From Holacanthus passer (Eukaryota > Chordata > Actinopteri > Pomacanthidae), in NCBI GenBank assembly GCA_025331565.1, contig JAFREQ010000009.1:9227501-9291500 (forward strand): a stretch of 64,000 nt of DNA, given 5' to 3'. Below the pieces are notes generated by a model. That model did no database searches. It saw only the letters and a program-made list of their open reading frames with translations, and was not told where the DNA came from. Positions 26,524 to 41,500 of the stretch are shown one piece after another. Made by a program: the position numbers and the translations under genes. Each line of letters begins with the position of its first letter. Within the stretch, counting starts at the first letter, position 1.

Positions 26524-29500
26524 CAGAGAGATATTTTAGAAAGCAGCAGGGGATTAACCAGTAATTCAACGCTGCCCCTCTCTTCATCTCCCATCCTCCA
26601 TCAGAAAAGAAAATAAAGAGGCATGCTGTGTTGTATTTAAGTCTCAATAAGAAAAATGCCAAAACAAGGCCGATACTAAAACTCAGCCCATGAAGCTGTA
26701 ATGACTCCTTACAAGAAAACAAGCTGAAGTGAATGATTATGTCACCCTACTAACTGCACGTTCCATGAAAAACGGCAAATCTTAGTGAATCATCTAAATG
26801 GCAATCATCATGTAAACAATGACACCATCACAAATGTATTAACCCTCATTTTAACTCCTCTCATCCACTTCATCTCACTGTTTCTCTCAAACTGAAATCC
26901 TGTTGCTCCTACAACAACACCATGTCTGAACATGACATGTATTCATATATTTAGAGAAATAAAATGCTGTTCTGCTCTGACTTTGAAGGTTTTCAGACAG
27001 AGCATCTCATAAACACGACGTCAACAGCCAATGCGTTGATCGATAGCGATGTGTCTTATCAGCACACACACACCAATGTCAGAAACGCCTCCGAGTCAAA
27101 GAGCTTCTCACCTGGAACAGCAGGGGCCATGCAGAGACAGTCATACTGTGTGACATATTCCATCTTAAACTCGGAGTTGATGGGATATTCGTGAGATAAC
27201 TTGATCATCTTCTTGAAGGCATCGTAGATGAAGATGAAGCTGATGAGACAGGAGAAGCCCTCCTCGGTGAAGCGGGTGAAGTACTGAACCAAGAAGCTGG
27301 CGTCGGTGGCCACGAGCACCAGGCAGAAGAACGCCGACCACAGGCCGATCCACAGGCGGAACTCCAGGTAGTCGAAGTTATTGTCTCTGTGTGAAGAGAC
27401 AACAAAACACAAATAAAGCAAATATTCAAAAAGTCGCCTAAAATCTATTTGACGTTTCATACGAGAGTAGGATTAAAGAAAAAGTTTTGAGAATACTGTC
27501 AAAAAGTCAGAATATCGTAAGAATAACGCTGTAATTTCTTCAGAAAAAAGTATAGTTTATTTCGAGAGAAAAGTCATGATATAGAATCCCTCGTGTGACA
27601 GACCGGTTTCACCTGTTTACTGAATATTAAAATGCTGAAATTATTAACTTTGTTTTCTCAAAATATTTCAACTCTAAAAATATGAAAAGACTCAACATCT
27701 GTCGACTTCTTTCTTCCCCAGCTGTGGCCCTGATACTCTGGACCGGCATGACATTCCTAACAAGCACTTTCGGAGTCTCACCAAACAAATTTTTATGTGC
27801 TACCAAAGTACTTTTCAAGCCCTAAATCATCCGTGATTCATAACCTGGCCCCTGGAAAACTGAGGAAATGAAGAACGTACCTGCTGAAGTTGAAGAGCAA
27901 CCGTTCAAAGACCAGAACAGGACCGGTGCTGCTGAGGATGGTGAGAGGCTGGCCAGCCAGCAGACAGAAAACCCCACCGGCGATTGCTGTGCCCAGAAAA
28001 CTCTCCAACACACCCTGCACACGTGGAGGGGAGGAGTCAGAGAATCATTCAGAACATGAGTGGAAAACACTGTCCAAACTGTTGAAAGGTTCAAATCTCA
28101 GTCCGACCTGCATGTTTTCTGTAGCGTCCCCCAGCAGACCACCAAAGGTGATGGCGTTTGTCACAGTTCCCAGGTAAATAAACAAAATGGCCGACAAGGC
28201 CTGAATGTGAAATGCATCGGTGAAGTCACTGACAAAGAAAGGCGCTTTTCTTTTGATGTCAAGTATGAGACCCCCACAAATCCTGAAAGGACAGACACGA
28301 AAGGCCTTTTCCACAAAACTGAATAATGAGCACAAGAAAAAACAACAATCTGAATGTAGTGTATGATGCATTTTAGTTTCCAAAACATGACTATTGAATC
28401 GCAAGCAAGGTGAGGGAAACGGTTTCAAGACAACATCCAGCATTGTTTACATTTTTCTCTGTCATTCGTTGTACGATATATTTAAACTCTCATTCAGCTG
28501 TTGAGTGCAATTTCAAATAGACATATTTGTACTATAGGTTGGACTCACATTGTCTGTCTATACTGACGCTCGACAATGGCCATTAACCTTTTCCATTTTT
28601 CCAGTGTTTGAATAAAAGCACAGCTCCAGTTTGAGGTTGGTAGGCAAATGAGTCTATTCTCATATAAAAACTATTATTTAAAATGATTTGGTTTTGTTCA
28701 CAGTTCCATACCTTCCAGTCTTCTTCAGTTCCTCCCCGACAGCGTGTCCCCCTCCTCCGTGACCTCCATCATGAGGCATATCTCCGTTCATCTGAGAGTC
28801 CCCTCCTGCATACATGTTTTTCCTGAAATACACATGGTGAGGTTCAGTCTATTCTTCTCTTTACCTCTGATCAACAGTTGATCAAATGAAAATCTGATGC
28901 GGGTCATATATTTGAACATCACAGCCTGCAGTCCTTGAAAATAAAACTTTAGGTGTCGACATGTCGTCAATCGGTGTCGATGGGTGATTAAATGGCCTGA
29001 TTGATCGGCGCCAACATATATGTTCCTGCTTTGCTGAGTAAAGCTGCAGCTTTAAATAAAACCCACTGCTGCTCTTTCATAATTGAACGCTGTGCTGTAC
29101 ACCTGGACGCACTTCAGTGATTCTGCAACCACTGCTCTTCTATATCATAATGTAGTTTCTGCACACACAGCACTCGGGACATCTGTGGCTTCTTACATGT
29201 TTAATGCGAGATTTTTTTCTCAGTTTTCATTTTCTTTTACAGCAAAGTTGCTTTTAAATGTGGCATAACGTGTGTGTTATTTGTGTGTGTCCATTGTTGA
29301 ATCCTTGTACTGCCCTTTTTTTTTGTTTTATTCAAGTTGCTTCCTTCTGCTGGTTTTAATGACTCTAATTGACTCTTGTTATACATATTTGAGGTGCAGG
29401 CATTAAACCAGAATTTGCATCAACTAAAGCATGTCATTATTGTTGGTTTATTGCCTTTAGTGTTTTGTGTGTGTGTGTAAATGGGTTTAATAAATGACCA

Positions 29501-32500
29501 GTGGACTAAAATACAGCCTGAGGTTCTTGTAGAATCAGTGAACACTTTTCAGATAAGATCACAACAAAGAAAGTGGTCACACCTTTGGGCTACTATTAAT
29601 CTTTATAATCCAAATCCGTGCAAAGCAAACTAGTTGTAGCAGATTCTTGCAGCAGAGCCAAAGAAGCACCAGTAAGTGCACACAAGAACTTATAAAGACC
29701 TTTTGTCAGATGAAGGCAGGGACTTGGGAGGCTCTATCCTGATGGCCGGGTCCCACTCTCCAGGAGGAAGCACGATCACCTCATCCAGGAACTCGTCGAT
29801 ACCGGCCAGCAGGTCTTGTCTGTCCTTGGCCTTATATGCAATGTCATGAAAGACCTGTACACAGACAGAGAGGAGCGAGGCATTGGAGTGTGAAAGAGAC
29901 CCGTCAAAGCATGCAGTGTGTCACCAGGCAGCGAACTGGAATATCAGATGTGTGTGAGAGCCTACACACACCAGATATGAAAAACACAGCACAATATTCA
30001 GGTATAAATGCGCCAATGAAGCAATGTGGACCTGATTAATAAAATATGAATGTGCTGTGCAGCATCGCTTCACATAATGTACAGCTCTGGACATTCAGAG
30101 TCTGTACAGTATGTATCTGAATAAATGCTAACTTTTGATTTTCTTTAACAAGCTACTGCTTATTGCAACTTCTTTTTTACTTTCACTGCACAGAAGAACT
30201 GGTCAATATACTAAAAATACACAATCCCCTGAATACTGGCATGTTTTGGCAAATACAATGTTAAAAAATACTCATAGATTCCCCATAGGAGAACTTGAAG
30301 ACATAATCCTGATCATACACCACAGCTTTGACACATTTGCACTTCAGAAATTGGAGAATGATCTTGACATCAGAGACTAATAGTATTAAGTAAAACAAAG
30401 TTGTGAAAAAAAGACTGACAACACAATCCGATTGAATACAACAGAAACATAAACTACAGCCTAAATAATGATGAAAGAGTCAGTGTCAGGAAAAGAAAAT
30501 CAAAACAACAGGTTCACAAACATAATATTTATGGCATGGGCGTTATGCTGGGTTGCATCATGTTCTAAGGTCTTCCTCTTATGTTGTCTGTTCTGTTTTT
30601 GTTGATGGGGAACGAGCGAAATGAGGCGTTAACAGTGGAAACATAAATATTGTGGGTGAAAATGTCCTGTTGCATACATCTCACGTGAAAGATCTCATTT
30701 TGATGAGTGTCAGCATCAAAATATAACACAGATGATGTTGTGTGTCAGCGGAGGCCCAACCTCATCTGACATCAGCGTGGCGATCGCTCTGCCGATCTCG
30801 TGGTACGACTTGGCTTTGCCTTTGGGTCCAAGCAGGATGAATAAAAATCTGCAAATGGAACGAAAAATCACATGAATTGATAACCTTGTTTGTCCGTGCT
30901 TTTCTGTGAATGGTAAACTTGTGAATTGAAGAGGAAGTCCACAATAAAACGAGATGACCTTGATTGTCGCCGCGTAAAATACAGCTCAAAGTTCAAAGTT
31001 TTTATCATTGTCACCCTTTTCATATTTACACGTTCAGGTGTCTGGTTTGGCAATGTGACATTTTAGTTAAGGTTTAAGCTTCTTTACTTTATCTTACTGT
31101 TATTGCCAGGTTTCTAAGCTGTGGACACATTTACTTCAAGCACAAAACCATGTTGTCTTTCTGCTCCGGCTGCAGAGAGGCTGCTGCATAAACCAGCCAT
31201 GTATCCACATACCTCACAAGGACTTTCAAAGCTATATAAAAAGGGTGTTAACTATGAGTAGGGCCATAATGGTGACACTTTACCATAGCAGAGAAATTCC
31301 TTAATGACACAGTTATATACAACATTTCCTAGTTCATCAGAATTGAAACACCCTCTAAGAACCACAGGATATAAAACTGCTTTATGGCTCTTTGGTTACA
31401 ACAACATTACAGTTCAGTGACACTCGGCCAGAGAATTGGAGTTTGTGTCCTTAAACCACAGTGTTGTATTGGATGTCTTCATAATTTAAGGTGAACACGC
31501 TCCTTTTTCATTTTCTGACTTTTCCATATTATGAAGTGATTTTCCCAGATTTCTGTCTCACTTGCACCTGGACAGCTGCACCTGTCCCCATGAAAATGCT
31601 GGTCTGATGCAGCTTCCTACATTAAACTCTCAGGAAATCATAAAAAAAAGAAGCTCGGCATGAATCTCAGCCACCTTGTGGGAACGGGAACCTCCGTCAG
31701 GGCTCCCAGCATCACAGCTTGCTGCAGACGAACAAACGCCACGAACGGCGCGTCCAGGAAGTCCACCTCCCCCACCAGCACGTTAGAGGCCTCGGCGTCT
31801 CTGGGCAACTTCTTCATGAACTTGTTCCTCAGCTAAAGAGCACAAAAGAGAAGAAAGGGAGGAGACGTTAAATGTTACGTTCACACCAGCAAGCCACCCG
31901 ACACAGCGCACCCCGGATTAAACAGCCTATTTCAAACAGGACAATCCCATTCAGCTTAAATGCCACACCAGCAGGCTCCCGTGGCGTCTAAATAAGGCTG
32001 TATTTCTGTCTGCCGTGGCGATGGTGAGATGTATGAAGCCGGAGGTCGGACACCTGCTGAGCGCCACATGTTCAACATTTTACCTCCAAAGGACATTCGA
32101 GTCCTGCGATTGTGTCTCTGAGGAGCTGTTTGCCAGTCACAGCTCCTTTTTTTTTTTCATGAACAGCAGAGGAGCAGTTTAAAATGTGTTTGAACAGCTT
32201 CTGTTCAAAGACAATCTCATTTACAATTTGAAATTCTGCTGTGCAGTCGCGTGACCTAACTCTAAAGACTCAAGCATGAAACAACTAAAACACAGGTAGT
32301 GAAAATCAGCTTGAAAAGACAGATCCCGCAGTGACAGATAACCATCTTATATGGAGGCTCAGGCGGAATCCCGAAGATGCTCTTGTGGTTTGATTTCTCT
32401 GTGTACAAACGTGTAAATGTTTTCTTGCGGTGTTGGATGATCTAGATAATTAAGGAATATGCTATGCACCCTGTTTGTGCGTAATTGAGGATTATGTGGT

Positions 32501-35500
32501 GCAAAATGTGCTCTTTGCGCTTGTGTTTGCAATGAGAATTGGACTGAGAGGTCGTAGCAATTTTAAGCCAAAATGACCAACAAAATTGCTTTGAGCTGAT
32601 CCTGTGATCACACATTTACTCTTTGTATAATATTGAGGCATCTGTCTGATTTTATTTTAGTGCATCCTCCTGATACTGCTAGAGCCGTTCATAAACATAA
32701 GGTAAAATTTGAAAGTGAAATTCAAACACCTGACACCAACAGGTGAGTGTAGCACCCAGAGAAAATGAACGAGTGAACTCCCCAGCACGTCTGGAAACTC
32801 ATGTTGCAGGATTTGAGATTCACTTTTTTTTTTTTTTTTAGCGGTTACGTGCTACATTTAAAAGATTCAGGTATTTGTGCACTGCACACATTACATTTTA
32901 TGCCACAGCCATATCTGCTGTGTTTCATATAATAAAAAAGGTGGCATGCTTATGAGCAAATTGAGATCATAAATAAATTAAACTTCAAAGACAATCATAA
33001 ACATGCAGATAAGGCTTTCACGGAAAACTACTGTGTTATATATTAACTTGAAAACAGCAGCGAGCAGGCAGGAAACATTTACTCGGTCACAGCCAGCGAC
33101 AGTTCATAGGACCTCTGTGCTCTGGACGTCTCATAATGGTATGTTTTACACCAACGTCAGTGAATTATACTGTTTTCTTCAACATAAAGCACTTTAAGTT
33201 AAACTTTCAGCTCAGCTTTCTCAAAAGGCCGATTAGTTAACCCCAAACCAGAAATGAAGTCTGCTGACAATGTTCTTATCCTCCATTACACAAGACTGTG
33301 TAAAGGTTTAAATTAAACATTCACCACTTAATTCCCTCGACTCACAGTCCATTCACAACAACTACAGCAACCTAACAACCATCAACTGTTGGCGTCTCGA
33401 AAGCATCCAAGACATTCCTCAACTACATGTCCTGTCAGCACAAACTGGTGTTTCTTTCATTTAAATACAATTTTCACCACATCATTAAACTAATTGTTCC
33501 GCCACATTCTCAATGCAAAGGATTCTTCTTTAAAGTAACAATTTTAAAAAAATGAATCCTCACAGTTAATATCCTGCATTGGAGCAATAATCAGGGAAAA
33601 CATTTCCAAACTTCATGGTTTTTACGCTTTCAAATCAGAGGATTAGACACCAATAGCACATAGCACTTTGATGGATTAAACCCGTTTTCCAACCTATTTA
33701 GATGCATCATCCAGTTGAAGCAGTTTGAAGCCAAAAAGTTGATATGCTGATAAAAGAAATTAACTTGTCAGTCGGACAGCCTCCGCTGGCCCATTCAGTC
33801 ATTTACTACATTTAGAAATGATTATATATTATATGAACTTAACATTTCAGCATTCTATTTTTTCATATTCTTAAAATTAAACTTAATCTGTGGACAGATG
33901 TTATAACTCCTGATGAAACTCCTCCAGTCACTTGCCACAGTCTCACTATCAATGCTTCCACAACCACATGAACAGGCTTTTCTTGCATTACATGACAGAT
34001 TGAAGAGACACACACAATCCAGTTCTTTTCATCCTTAATTCTCAGAACACGTTGCTCTGATTCTGATTGTGGTGTTGTTTGCCTTTTAACTATTTGCACT
34101 TCTCCTGGCCTGATAAGTTTCAAGACACCAAACTGAGTAAGAGTCACATTTAACATCGGATGATGTTAAATGTGGCTTTAAAATCAGCCGTGCCAGGATT
34201 TAAATTGGATTAGATCACAAGCAACACTGACTGGCTGCTGGTAAACAACACACAGGCCTACTGTAAAAACAGATTTAAAAATACAACACTGAGAGCAGTT
34301 CGGTCATTCTGAGATCAATTCAACATCTACAAAAAGATAAAGTAAAACTGAAATTGCTAATAAAGAAGGAGATTTGACTTGTTTTTTTTTATTTTTGACC
34401 AACCAACAGAAAGGAAAGAAAATTAAAAAAAACCCTAACCCAGGGTTTAAATAATAAAATGTCTGTCTGTCTATCACTTGTCATCATGCCCGCCAAACCC
34501 AGATCATGCACTGGCAGGATCGCCGCCATCAACCTCTGAGGACTAAAATCCCATAAACTTGTGACCTTCCACTGGTGAGATCCAAACAGATCCAATCAGA
34601 GGCTGTTGAGCTGTCTTGGCATTGGCTTTGTCTGTAAATGATTGAGTCGGGAGGTTAAACCTGCGTAACCGCACACCCTGTCCTGTGTCCCATCGCTGCT
34701 GATGCACACTGCACTCATAAACTGTGCATGCCTGAATCTGTGCCTGTCCTGCTCGACTCGCAACTGGCACGAGAATCAAACAAGTGCATTTATCATCTCA
34801 AATATGAAACCTGCTCTTTTTTTTTTTTCCTCTTTTGGTCTTTGCAAACTGACACGTAAATCTTGTAAAAACTTGTAAGAAGAAATTGTGGTACTGCTCA
34901 GTGCTGCCTCATTTTTTAAAGGGAAGGTTCACCCAAACTCCAAACACATCATTTCTTACTTGTCTGTATAATAATAGATTTTATTTACCCAGGTTTAAGC
35001 ATATGTGTGAGATGTTTGCCACACGCCTATATGTTGGCAACAGCTCTCCTAGTAGTAGTAGTCCAAGGAAAACTGGTTGTACTTTGTTCTGTGGGTTGGT
35101 GAACATTAATTCTAGACGGTTGTTGCTGTCGAATGTTTTAAAAGCTTTATTACTTTGACTTGCTTTGAGCAAACATTCACTTCAGTTATGTCGGGTTGGT
35201 GGCAAAAAGCTAAAAAATGAACGTCTTAAAACCTGGGCAAATCAAACTGAAACTATCTGCATGGTTAAATACCAGTAGAGGTATGTCACAAGATATTTGC
35301 ACACGTTTTGTCATTTGGAAAAACTGAGCCTTTGAAGTGAAGTGTTTTTTTTAACTATGTAACACAGTGTTGGACAGTCAAACATTGCAGCAATGAGTTA
35401 AGTTTTAATGCATGTAACATCATAGCGGTTCATGATTCAGCTACGCGCCTAATCTGACTCCAGTCTTTGAATGTGAACCTGCCCGGCTCTTGTCTCCATC

Positions 35501-38500
35501 TCCATCTTATCATTACACACCAAGTTGTCAGACGTGTGGCCAGTGTGGAAATGATCACTTGCCCACAGAGGAAATGGTATTTATAGGCTGAGTGGGTGTG
35601 GAAGAGCTTCCTGTCCAGTTGTCTCTTTCCTACTCTATCTGTCCCACGGGAGGACTTACTGGAGCCGCCTGACCTAATTCTCATCTCCCAGAGGCCTGCT
35701 CTGGGATGAGACCATATGAACAAATGGCTGCTGTGAACTGTGGGTAATCTAACTATTCCACTATCAGAATCAGTGGAGCTCACAGTGTGATGTAACCAGT
35801 CTGCAAAACGGAGCCAAAACAGACTAGTGTGTGGTCATCTGCTGCAAAGGAAAGTGGTCTGCAAATTAATTTGTTTTGCTGCTGATCCAATTTTCAAAAG
35901 TCATAAATCCCCTCAGATTGGAAACATAAATGGGAATTAAATAGTTTAATGGTGGATAAGTCAATTAAAAGAAAAGCAAAAAGGAACCAAGAACCAAAAA
36001 TCAAGAAAGTCTTCCTCAGGAGAAATTTGTCTTGGGGATTTGAACTTGAACACATCTACACTCAAACTCCAGTCAACATGCGACACCACACAAACACCAG
36101 AACACACACACCAAGAACACAATGCACTACATCAAAATACTGCACAGAAGCCAAACATCAAAAAATGTATATATTGTAAAGTTGTAGTGGAAGAGTACAA
36201 GTGTGTGTTTGGTTGTGTACTTTCCACTGCAATTTAATCATTGATTATTTTCTCTCTCTTGTCTCTTGTCTTTCTGTTATTCATTGTACCAAAGGCTCTC
36301 GGTCTGAGAGTCGACCTCGCCGCAGCTCCTTCCTTGTTACTAAATCTCCACACTAACCATTACAGGAAAGGTTGATTTAGGTTTTTCGACAGACTCTCAG
36401 TAAAACAAGCTGTGCAGAGAGATTACGTAAGCTACTTGAATACAGTTTTACAGACTTGGCTGCAGCAGAGCCAGGTGATGACGACAGCAGTCAGAACAAC
36501 ATACAATAGACGATGTTAGCTGTGAACCAGCAGCCGCAGTTTGCGCCGACTGGTTTCTCCAGCTCTGCGGTGGGTGAAGCTACATCAGGCCAACACATTA
36601 TCTCTGCCAGCCTGCAAGTCTGCCCTCGTGGTCAAGCTGGACTTGAAAGTCATTTGCCTGAGAGAAATGTCATTCAGTATGCTGTTAGATAAATGACTGA
36701 CGCAGTTGGACCTGGACTGGACCAATGCACCACTTTGCTTCTCATTTTCAGTCTGAAAAAAAAACATTCCAGATATTCTAGAAATGTCAGATTTCTCCTG
36801 AATTATCCCTAAAAATCAGTTTCAGAGTGATAATCCATGCAGTGACTGAATCAAATCTAATTTTACTATCTATGACAAAAGGTTATTAATGAGTCAAAAA
36901 CCCTTGTTTGGCACCAGTGAAGGAAAGTTAATTTAGGTTATGTCAAACGTCTGACTCTCACAAATGATTCATAATATTTATTAATTTTTTTCCCAGACTT
37001 AAATCTTGAGATTTAACTCTAAATCAGAGAAAACTGGACTTGATCAAATGGTTGACCCCACTTGATTAAATATTTCCTGTCAGCACATTTTAAATTTCCA
37101 ACAGAATGACTCGCCTAAAGAATCACCTACAGAAACTCATCAACTTCATATTCCAAGAAACACAAATGTCCTAGTACTGCACACAGAGTTTGACTGACAG
37201 GTCATGTGTGGTGACCACAGCGCTGAAACACTACAGCAAAGCATCTAGAGACGGAATCAAGGGGAACAGATTTCCACTATAAAGATATCAGGTTGACTCA
37301 CCTGGTCTTTTTCCGGTTTGTCAGAAATGTCGTTCAGGCTGCTGGAGGTCAGGTTCCGGTGAGTTGTGGTGGGACTATCTGTTAAAACACATCAGCCCTG
37401 AACAGTTAGACCAGCTTCCCCTTCACCACGATCTAAGAACTGAATGGAAAAAAAGGACGGCAGAGACCAAAGAAAAGACAGTGGCCCAGACAGTTTGCTC
37501 CGCATGCAGTGCCGAAAAGCATAATACAGTGACAGCGACCTCCATGTAAACATGAAGAGATTTCAGTCACCAATAACTCCCATCTACTTAATAAAGGCCG
37601 GAGCACATCAGAGGACACATCCCTTACTGCTTTATGATCACTGTTCAAAGTTTTAAGTCAAGCTGGTAACACCTCAGATGTTCACTGATTCTACATACAT
37701 ATAATTAATTAGAATGAAAAGCATTCAAACTCTATGTAAGCTCAATGTAAAGTACAACCTCCACTGAAACTATCAACACCAGCAACTCTTATAACAACAT
37801 CACATTTCAAATGTCCATGCTCAGCACCAAAACTCTGTAACATGAGGTCGACTTTTTTTTTAACTTCAAATCTCAAATTACACAGCAGTAGTGTTGATTG
37901 GTCCACTTTATTCCATAGCAATAATGAAAGTATTCTTTATTCTCTAATACTGTTTGGCCTGTGATGGATTAGATAAGGTTAAAAAATGCAGCGCTTACTT
38001 AAAAAAATAACATTTTTCATTCCGTCCTTACTCTTTAAAAAAAACAATCAAGAGCTTCACTGTTCAGGATATCTGATCATCTAAGCGTCCATCTCTCACA
38101 TCTACGTCTTCCACTAAGTGCTTTCCTCATCTGCAGCAGGTGGAGAGCAGAGTGTGATTGACGCTCTGCTGACGTTTGGTTTCAGCTCGTCAACTCCTGA
38201 ATCAACCTGACAGCAGAACGCGACCTTACTTCGGTCTGTCGGAGATAAGAGACTGTATACAGAGAGCTACAAATCTCTACGAGCGCAAATTCTGACGCCA
38301 CTGTAAACTTTCATACATCTGCCCCCTGAGCATTGTGGGTAATAACATGCTTGTCAGTATGATGCAGCCAGTATAAATGATGACTCATATAGAGTGGATA
38401 TAGAAAAAAAAAGGGGGGGGGACAAAAACAACTCAATTTAAGGGAAATAAATAAGGGATCTAATATAAAAAAAATGCCAAATATAGCTGTTTAGCCTTAA

Positions 38501-41500
38501 AAGAAATCATAACTAAATAAAAAGGGCCTAAAGTGACAGGGGTGAAAAAACAATGACACTATATTAAGCACATAAAAATGAGTTCTACTGTACTTTGGGT
38601 CTCAATGACTGATGGGTGAGGTTACATTTAACACTACAGTTTGGTCACGACTACGTTCAAACTGCAGCTGAAAGTTTTCCAGTTCTGATAGTTTTCGCTC
38701 ACATCTGACACAAATCTGATTTTTTGCGAAAAAAGCTGCACAGCCACATTTTCCAATTTCAGGGTCGCATAGATTGGATATGTGTAAATCAAATGAACAA
38801 ATATGAACTCAAACAGGAGCACTGATTCAGAACTGATCTGGGGTCTGCAGCGTGAACATAGCCTGGGTCCAGTGAACTTACTAAGCCAGTCCATGCTGGT
38901 ACTCCTTTGGGACTGCAAGTCCTCCATTGATATGCGACCCGACAGGCAAGTCACAGAGTTCTCAAGAGGACTGCGAGCTTTTAGTAGCAGCAGCAGGTTA
39001 TCAAAGCCAATCCAGGGAAGCAAGAAAAGAAGGAAAGAGAAATGGAAGAGAGAGACAACAAGAGAGTTGACGGACAAGCCCACTGAGCAAAAGCCAGAAA
39101 TTTGTTAGAGCAAAATCAAGTGGCTGTTAAAACATGATTTATCTGCAGTTTACAAGCTGAAGTGAGAGGAGAGGTGTCATTTAAATCAGGACACCATGGG
39201 TCACTGGACGGGAGTCAAATTGTGTTTTACTGGTGAATGATGTTCTTTATCCTTGCAAAGTTGTAATGAATTAATGATTATTAGTGAAACTCTTTATCTC
39301 AGTCCTGTGATCTTGATTAGAGGCTCAGGCTTCCATCTGAACACGGCAACAAAGTCGATGAACAGAGGGAGCTTTTCTTTTAATAGAGTCATAAATCTGG
39401 TGGTTTCATAAATCTAATAGCAGGTAATAAAATAACTTCACTTTCCAATGACCCATGGCTGGTAATTGATTAATTACACAGTCAACACTGTGAGATATTA
39501 GGGTGTTACAATCAGTGTGAGTCAGGGCTGTCGCTTTGCTCACGTCTGAAGCTACTTTAAACCTCACCGCTGTACAGGCTGATTGAATATTCTGTTTGCT
39601 GCTGTTTAATGAGGTTTTTACTTGCAGCTCGGTGCTGCCGCCTGAGGAAAATGCCAATTTCAATTTCACTAACAAAGGGATATGAGTGAATTTCAATGAG
39701 CCCTGGATGCAGAATACAGACTGATGTTGAATCCATCTCAAACAACTGCAATCCTATTAAAACGGCCAATTAAGCCACTTTTTGTGTGCATGAATCTGAT
39801 TTCAGTCTCTTTGTAACAATTTGTCTGGGATAACTTTCAGTGAAGCAAAGTGACAGCCCTTTCACAGCCCCCTGTGTGATGAGAGGAGGTGTTACATTCT
39901 GCTGTAAATAAAACATGGATTTATCAGACATTTCAACAAAATTAAAAGTGAATGAAGTGAGAGTCATATATCAACATGTATCAGCGACATGTGTCAGATT
40001 TTAGCGGCTGTAAATGATAATCTTTCAGGTTCTCTATTAGTCATGTCCTAGTCATCAAAAGACTGGGTCAACTTTTATGATTTTTCATGGCCCTGAACTT
40101 TTCTCGCCGGGGTCATAAATTCATGCACTGACTCAGTTCTTCAGGGTTGACATTTACAGTCTCAAGTCAATTTGAAATGAGCTTCCACCTGCTCTAACAG
40201 GTGCAGACACAATTTGTTTCTGATCAATTAAGTCTTGTTACAATCTGTGAGTTAGTCTGTGTGTTAAAATGTTTGTGATGAATTAGATAAAGGTCATCTA
40301 CAAGCTCCAGGTTCACTAGTTGAATGGCAGCTTTAGTGAGCAAGACGTAGCACTGTAGTAGCATTAATGCAACAGGTTTTGTGCCAACACTGTCAAAATT
40401 TAGTATAAGGGTCGACATGTATGATAATGTCTCCAATAACAAATGTTTTTCAGCATCTATTAAGAAGAAGCTGGTACTTATTTCAGACTATTAAGTGCCA
40501 CATTAGTTGGTTCATGCAAAGGAGGGCAGCAGTATGTCTATCACACACTGTGGCATTCCTCCAAATTCAATATGCACCTCAGGTCCTAATCATCACTAAT
40601 GATAATATGTGCAGTTAAATTAATTATAGAGTAAAACAGCTATTTTTTTTTCTTCACATCATTTAAAAAAAATAAAAGACTGCACCAAACTGGCATCAGT
40701 ATTACCGTTTTCCGGGTTGGAAAACAGCCTACTTGCACTGGAGACTGTCTTGCCGATGTCAGCCAGAGAGCGCAGGTTGGACTTCTTGGTCTGGTGACGA
40801 TGTTTCCGTAGCAAGGTGTACATCACTTTGTCCTTCAGTTCTGCTTTCAGCTGGCCGATCTCTATCTGGTTGTCAGTGATCAGCTCTGAAGACGCAGAGA
40901 GAGGGGAGGGGGAGGAAGAGGATGATTTCAGTCTTTTCTGGAGAGAAGACAGTTGAACCAGGCTGCATCGAAAACATTCAACCAGAGGTCTTACAACTGC
41001 TTGTTTTAGTTAAAAAGTTATAGTGACATAAATTTGGAAAAAAATTTCTAAAATTGTTAATAATATAACAAATAGCATAATAATAACATAATACGTTTTC
41101 TTGTCACAATAATGCGGAGCCCCTGAAGTGACATGGGCAAAAAAAAACTTTCAGTATCTCATGCTCATAAGATCTGGTGCACATGAGAAAGTTACTTACT
41201 TACTTACGATTACTTAAGTAGCTTTTTCTAAAGTTCTACACACTAAATAATTTAAAAAATGAATGAATAAACAAACAAAAAAAATGTTCTGTCAGACACG
41301 TACATGTTGCCCAAACTTACATTTTGCTGTTTATTTAAATCGTGTTTTCATTTTGCTTCTATCTTTTCCCTTCATGCAGCATTTTACCCAAATGCCTTAA
41401 TTCAGTAACAACATCACTGCTCCATAAAAAGTCTCTTCATACTCAATTAGTGCCTCCCAGACTGTAACGCTCCCTTCTGAAAGCCTTCACGGCATCATGA

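Larger units (their letters stand above)
23910..28711 (-). other. slc4a4 introns 10 to 16
   Basis: Includes two very short introns (93 nt and 89 nt) and intron 13 of 1.5 kb, which carries the (GT)n tract at 26490. A stretch at about 24090-24260 resembles a decayed dispersed repeat (TTCAGTGCTGAAGATAAGTC, GGCATGTAGTTGGTCTGAGC). No other genes. Confidence 0.55.
28823..31674 (-). other. slc4a4 introns 7 to 9
   Basis: Three introns of about 0.8-0.9 kb each. AT-rich, with no coding blocks other than the exons. Confidence 0.6.

Noticed and set aside
38634..39083. 149-codon minus-strand frame with hydrophobic N-terminus in intron 5.
   Set aside because: Composition is low-complexity, no homology is recognisable, and the protein continuity of exons 5 and 6 leaves no room for an extra coding exon.
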